From Duodenibacillus massiliensis (GTDB lineage: Bacteria > Pseudomonadota > Gammaproteobacteria > Burkholderiales > Burkholderiaceae_F): a stretch of 64,000 nt of DNA. This document shows positions 61,840 through 64,000 of the stretch, one piece after another (within the stretch, counting starts at the first letter, position 1; each line of letters opens with the position of its first letter). Below the pieces are notes generated by a model, which saw only the letters and a list, made by a program, of their open reading frames with translations, was not told the origin of the DNA and ran no database searches. Location of the stretch: positions 15,876 to 79,875 of the forward strand of contig NZ_LT635861.1 in the NCBI RefSeq assembly GCF_900128485.1, given 5' to 3'. The translations under genes and the position numbers were made by a program.

Positions 61840-63573
61840 TCACAGAATTTCCCGCAGGAAGCCCGGGGCTTGAGCCCCGGGAGGAATGCGGGCTTTCGAA
61901 ATTTTTTTAATCTTGGCCCAAACGCAGCCAAACCATGCACATAGTTTTCGCTTAAGGTATATTCAGCCGCTATGAAATCGCGCACACCGTCCCTTGTCAT
62001 CGAGCTGGGCCTGAAAATCGGAGAGGATCAGGAAAGTGCACTGGAGACCTACTTCTCCGATGCACGCCAGCTCTTCAATGCTGTTCTCGGAACGGCAAAG
62101 AAACGCGTGCGCGCCATGAAAAGCACTGAAGCATGAAAGCTCACGGCCGCGATGCCCAAGGGCAAAGACCGCAACAAGCGGTTTAAGGAAATTCAGAAGT
62201 CCGCCCTCCTTTCCGAGTATGCCCTGCATGATGTCGTGAAAGAGTACCGTGCCAAGGGCGGCTTTACAAAGCGCATCGGCATCAACGAAGCGCAGAAAAT
62301 TGCCACACGTGTCTGGCAGGGCATTGAGCGCTGGCTGCTTCATCAGGGAGGTCAGCCGCGGTTTAAGAGTGCTAAACGGGGCTTGCACAGCGTTGAGGGA
62401 AAATCAAACAAAGCGGGGCTTCGTTGGAAGGCCAAGACGTGGACGCTCGAGGTTCTGGATCTGGTGATAAAGGCTGAAGCGCCGGATGCCTGGCAGAAAG
62501 AAGCTCTTCTTTCAGCAACAGATCCGTCCGGTTTTAAGCGTGTCAAATACTGCCGTCTTGTCCGGCGGATGATCCGCGGCCGTATGCGCTACTTTGTTCA
62601 GCTCATTGTCGAAGGCGTACCGCCCGTCAAGCACGTTTATGCTCCCAAGGATCTCAAGGTGGCTGTTGATCCGGGCCCGAGGACCATGACTTTTTACAGC
62701 CCCGAGTGGCAGCAAAAAATTTTGGTGAGCGCGGGCACTGTCTCTCAGGAAAAGGAGATTGCGCGTCTTTTACGTGCCATGGACCGCTCCCGCAGAGACA
62801 CGAATCGGGAGTGCTACAACGCGGACGGCACCGTTAAAGCCGCCGGAAAAAAGATTGTCTGGAAGGAATCCAAGACCTATAAGGCAACAAAGGCAAAACT
62901 TGCGGATCTGTACCGCCGCCAGGCGGAAACCCGCCGTTGCCTGCACGGCGAAGTGATTAACCAGGTGTTCGGCAGGGCCGGCACCGTCATTGTGGAGAAG
63001 AACTCATACAAAGCATTTCAGAGAGCCGGATACGGCAAGAGTTTGGGCAAAAGCGGTATTGCAGGATTGATAACCCGGATGACAAGTAAGGCTGAAAGCG
63101 CCGGCTGTTGTGTGGTGAAAGTCAGTCCCCGGAAACTGCGCCCGAGTCAGCACGATCCCGAAACGGGAACGTACCGTAAGAAGGCTCTTTGGGAGAGAAG
63201 TCATCAGTTGGGAGACACGGACTGGTACATGGACCGCGATGTCGCGGCCGCCATGGACCTGTATTTTGCGGATCCAGCCACTGACAGCTACGATCTGAAG
63301 GCTGAGCAATCAGCGCTTGCGAGGCTCAAACAAGTCTCAGGGAACGCCGGATCGATAGTGCAGTACAAACCAGAGAATCGGCAAGACGAAGCAGTCCTTC
63401 GCCGGAACCGACGGATCGAGCTGATGAAGCCCGTACCCGTAGAGCGGTTGCGTTTTAAATGTTCCTGTGGTGCAGGGGACGCCCGGGCAGACAAGGCCTC
63501 AAAAACCTTGCCTGTTGCGGGAAAGCCTGCACTGTGTCAGGAAACCCTGCGCTTTCAAGCGCGGGTTGTTTAG
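61840..63573 (+). mobile_element. TnpB-only insertion element, copy C (complete)
   Basis: Complete copy of the element seen at 1-1020 (inverted) and, deleted, at 53488-53997. Left-end hairpin at 61862-61881. Right-end hairpin AACCC-GCGCTT/AAGCGC-GGGTT at 63543-63567 overlaps the tnpB stop. The right boundary, from comparison with copy B, is GTTTAG at 63573. It carries only tnpB, no Y1 or serine transposase of its own. Confidence 0.8.
62152..63573 (+). CDS. TnpB-like RuvC nuclease
   Basis: 473-aa TnpB-family protein, expected to act as an RNA-guided nuclease with a guide RNA from the element's right end. RuvC acidic residues: Asp in VAVDPGPR (about 173), Glu in VIVEKNSY (about 282), Asp in DRDVAAAMDLYF (about 363). 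The usual CxxC...CxxC zinc finger between the last two is replaced by a Cys-free stretch. In the same frame, an upstream ATG at 61972 opens 54 codons that end at a TGA (62134-62136), then continue into this ORF; the same TGA is in copy A. Either 62152 is the start or the gene is broken in both copies. Confidence 0.75.
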   Translation: MPKGKDRNKRFKEIQKSALLSEYALHDVVKEYRAKGGFTKRIGINEAQKIATRVWQGIERWLLHQGGQPRFKSAKRGLHSVEGKSNKAGLRWKAKTWTLEVLDLVIKAEAPDAWQKEALLSATDPSGFKRVKYCRLVRRMIRGRMRYFVQLIVEGVPPVKHVYAPKDLKVAVDPGPRTMTFYSPEWQQKILVSAGTVSQEKEIARLLRAMDRSRRDTNRECYNADGTVKAAGKKIVWKESKTYKATKAKLADLYRRQAETRRCLHGEVINQVFGRAGTVIVEKNSYKAFQRAGYGKSLGKSGIAGLITRMTSKAESAGCCVVKVSPRKLRPSQHDPETGTYRKKALWERSHQLGDTDWYMDRDVAAAMDLYFADPATDSYDLKAEQSALARLKQVSGNAGSIVQYKPENRQDEAVLRRNRRIELMKPVPVERLRFKCSCGAGDARADKASKTLPVAGKPALCQETLRFQARVV

Positions 63574-63795
63574 ATGACATTGGTCTCCATAGGCCTCGTT
63601 GCCAAACAGTACGACGTCTCTGTAAGCACCATCCGTCGCAGGGTTGCGAAGGGCCTGCTCAGTTGCTCCCGTACTTTCGGCGGGCACCGCCGGTTTGTCC
63701 AAAATGATGATTCGCCTGAAGAACAGAATGACCGCCGTGATGTCGGTTACGCCAGGGTGTCGTCTCATGATCAGAAAGAAGACCTTGGGCGGTAG
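63574..63795 (+). pseudogene. IS607-type TnpA serine recombinase N-terminal fragment
   Basis: 73 codons: a MerR-like HTH (VAKQYDVSVSTIRRRVAKGLL, then GHRRF) and the start of the serine recombinase domain with the catalytic Ser in GYARVSSHDQKEDL. It then stops. Its ATG directly follows the tnpB stop, so copy C appears inserted at the start codon of an unrelated IS607 tnpA. Confidence 0.8.
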
Positions 63796-63993
63796 ATTGA
63801 GGCTCTCAACCGTGGCGTTCGGAAGGTAATCAAAACTCGAACCATGTTTGCGCATGAAGAATCCGCCAAGAAGCTGATTTACTTGGCACTTCAGCGCATT
63901 ATGGAAATCCAGCAGCCGTACCAGTCGTGGTTTCCGGGCACAAAAATCGTTTCTTTGAAGTGTTCCGAGCACCAGTCCCAAAACGCGTCGTAG
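63787..63993 (+). pseudogene. IS256-family transposase C-terminal fragment
   Basis: In the frame after DLGR-stop, the sequence reads IEALNRGVRKVIKTRTMF, then EESAKKLIYLALQRIME, the C-terminal end of mutator-type transposases. It departs from the family after about 35 residues. The join with the IS607 fragment falls within about ten bases of 63790. Confidence 0.65.
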
Positions 63994-64000
63994 CGCTCGA

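Overview
The window reads as chromosome of an anaerobic, asaccharolytic gut betaproteobacterium of the Sutterellaceae (Sutterella/Parasutterella type). This is inferred from four things: giant autotransporters with the extended signal peptide typical of that group, many lyases that release fumarate, a secreted flavin reductase for anaerobic respiration, and housekeeping blocks in betaproteobacterial order (argS-SPOR-dsbA-SDR; lpoA/rsmI). No rRNA, tRNA or CRISPR array was seen.

Layout. 1-1.1 kb: inverted copy of a TnpB-only insertion element, cut by the window edge. 1.4-7.2 kb: DsbL/DsbI-like redox pair, cystathionine beta-lyase-like enzyme, a MarR regulator and cupin gene that share an operator palindrome, and adenine deaminase. 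7.3-16.1 kb: accessory block with a headless LysR remnant, a six-unit 33-bp repeat array, a DUF4143 ATPase, an ATPase with a broken Walker A, an AlbA_2/HATPase regulator and a SWIM-SNF2 helicase. 16.3-17.2 kb: two gene relics. 17.3-33 kb: amino-acid and fumarate block with aspartase, LysR, rubrerythrin, periplasmic asparaginase, EutH-type transporter, two ~500-aa argininosuccinate-lyase-like enzymes with a LysR regulator between them, a ureohydrolase, a degenerate group II intron behind a terminator, threonine aldolase and a secreted FMN/FAD reductase. 33.2-37.8 kb: MazG-like gene, a decayed ATPase, cardiolipin synthase and Uup.

37.9-50.1 kb holds a truncated IS21 helper gene and then a duplicated module: C9 tract and hairpin leader, giant autotransporter, conserved 3' hairpins, a terminator overlapping a conserved mini-ORF, and a small two-HTH protein. 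It occurs twice in tandem (39.1-44.3 and 44.8-50.1 kb). 50.1-64 kb: IS256 fragment, lpoA/rsmI, an internally deleted TnpB element, Zur-like regulator with ZnuA, the SDR/dsbA/SPOR/argS operon, folE2, a small membrane protein, a full TnpB element, and fused IS607/IS256 remnants.

How the genes may work together. Asparaginase (Asn to Asp), aspartase (Asp to fumarate) and the argininosuccinate-lyase-like enzymes (expected to release fumarate) could feed respiration; the secreted reductase may use a related unsaturated acid. The most unusual feature is the duplicated autotransporter-HTH module, with signs of phase-variable expression and a covarying RNA hairpin. All family assignments were made by reading motifs; no database search was run.
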